From assembly GCA_046727575.1 (NCBI GenBank), contig JBKPCV010000010.1, positions 1 through 19,684 on the forward strand: a stretch of 19,684 bases of DNA. The letters run 5' to 3'. The notes below the pieces were generated by a model. The model did not search any database. It was not told where the DNA came from and worked only from the letters and a program-made list of their open reading frames with translations. Shown in pieces: positions 19,345-19,684 of this stretch. Position 1 is the first letter of the stretch. The number at the start of each line of letters is the position of its first letter. Made by a program: the position numbers and the translations under genes. The DNA comes from DASPTH01 sp046727575 (lineage in GTDB: Bacteria > Actinomycetota > Acidimicrobiia > IMCC26256 > DASPTH01).

Positions 19345-19684
19345 TCAGGGCTGCACGTAGTCGGTGACGTCCTCGATCTGCAACGTCGCGAACGCGCGCC
19401 GGCGCTCCGCGCACTTGTTGCAGTGTCCGCAGTGACGTTCATCCTGTGGGTGGATACACGAGAACGTGTGCTCGAGCGCGAGGCCGCGTCCCAACTCGAG
19501 GACGTCGGCCTTGGTGAACCCCGCGAACGGCGTCAGCACGTCGAGCTCGTGACCCAACGCGCGTTGCGCCAACGACGCGAAGCCGCCGAAGAACTCTGGA
19601 GTGCCGTCGGGGAACGGGTTTCCCTTCAACGTGCCGAGCGCAACGGCGTGCACGTCGTGGAGCGCGCACCACACTGCTGGTTGC
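19345..19684 (-). CDS. QueC-like (7-cyano-7-deazaguanine synthase/ExsB) enzyme, 5' end cut by window
   Basis: The last 112 codons of a QueC-family protein, which normally uses ATP and ammonia to turn 7-carboxy-7-deazaguanine into the nitrile preQ0. Seen are FPDGTPEFF (canonical YPDCRPEF, so Cys and Arg are changed), PFAGFTKADVLELG, and the zinc site SCIHPQDERHCGHCNKCAERR with all four Cys. The frame is open to the window edge, so the ATP-pyrophosphatase loop lies outside. No queD, queE or folE is in view. The altered PEF motif and the glycosyltransferase context leave the true product open: it could be queuosine-pathway QueC or a related deazapurine or amidating enzyme. It heads a minus-strand operon with GT9 and the propeller-like gene. 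Confidence 0.85.
   Translation of the reverse strand, partial: QPAVWCALHDVHAVALGTLKGNPFPDGTPEFFGGFASLAQRALGHELDVLTPFAGFTKADVLELGRGLALEHTFSCIHPQDERHCGHCNKCAERRRAFATLQIEDVTDYVQP

Noticed and set aside
19345..19684. QatC of a qatABCD-type defence system
   Set aside because: The neighbours are a glycosyltransferase and a propeller-like protein, with no ATPase, QatB-like or TatD-type gene in view.

Overview
This 19.7-kb window is GC-rich DNA that reads as a chromosomal segment of an actinobacterium, most likely an uncultured soil-type lineage close to Acidimicrobiia or Thermoleophilia. The placement is an inference. It rests on high third-position GC, frequent GTG starts, TANNNT -10 boxes set 6-9 nt before ATG, a mycothiol-isomerase-like (MDMPI/TIGR03086) protein, a LigD-type polymerase domain and a three-part membrane kinase/LPG-synthase-like protein. 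No phage, transposon, CRISPR, rRNA or tRNA gene was seen. Gene density is high and most gaps are short.

Layout. Positions 1-1705 (+): the tail of a first FluC/CrcB subunit, a 23-codon remnant that looks like the C-terminus of a DUF190 protein, a complete FluC/CrcB subunit and an MFS transporter. Positions 1736-3255: a divergent TetR repressor and a metallo-beta-lactamase-fold protein whose metal ligands are mostly missing; a palindrome overlaps both predicted -10 boxes. Positions 3347-5135: a six-helix CDF-like membrane protein that runs 71 bp into a convergent amidohydrolase. Positions 5136-5529: the only large intergenic region, filled by a nested GC-rich repeat array (56-bp and 33-bp modules) that is stop-free in all six frames and sits in front of a cupin. 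Positions 5530-9575: cupin, VOC protein, MDMPI-like protein, and an ABC-2 exporter pair.

Positions 9597-10896 (-): a likely three-gene envelope set, GlsB/YeaQ-like protein, an N-terminally short DUF4126 protein, and a META/HslJ-like gene broken by a one-base deletion. Position 10996 on (+): a stand-alone LigD-type polymerase domain, then an 806-residue membrane protein with a kinase-like middle domain lacking catalytic Asp residues and a C-terminal flippase/LPG-synthase TM domain. It ends 4 bp from a convergent CaiB/BaiF CoA-transferase. Position 15845 on: a thioredoxin-reductase-like flavoprotein without the CxxC pair and a DUF4254 protein (+), facing a minus-strand operon of a QueC-like enzyme (cut by the window edge), a family 9 glycosyltransferase and an unrecognised 366-residue protein with propeller-like sequence.

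The parts most worth a second look are the 5224-5518 repeat array, the QueC-like/GT9/propeller-like operon with DUF4254 opposite, the pseudokinase-flippase fusion, and the series of enzymes that kept their fold signatures but lost catalytic residues. All family assignments come from reading motifs by eye; no database search was run.
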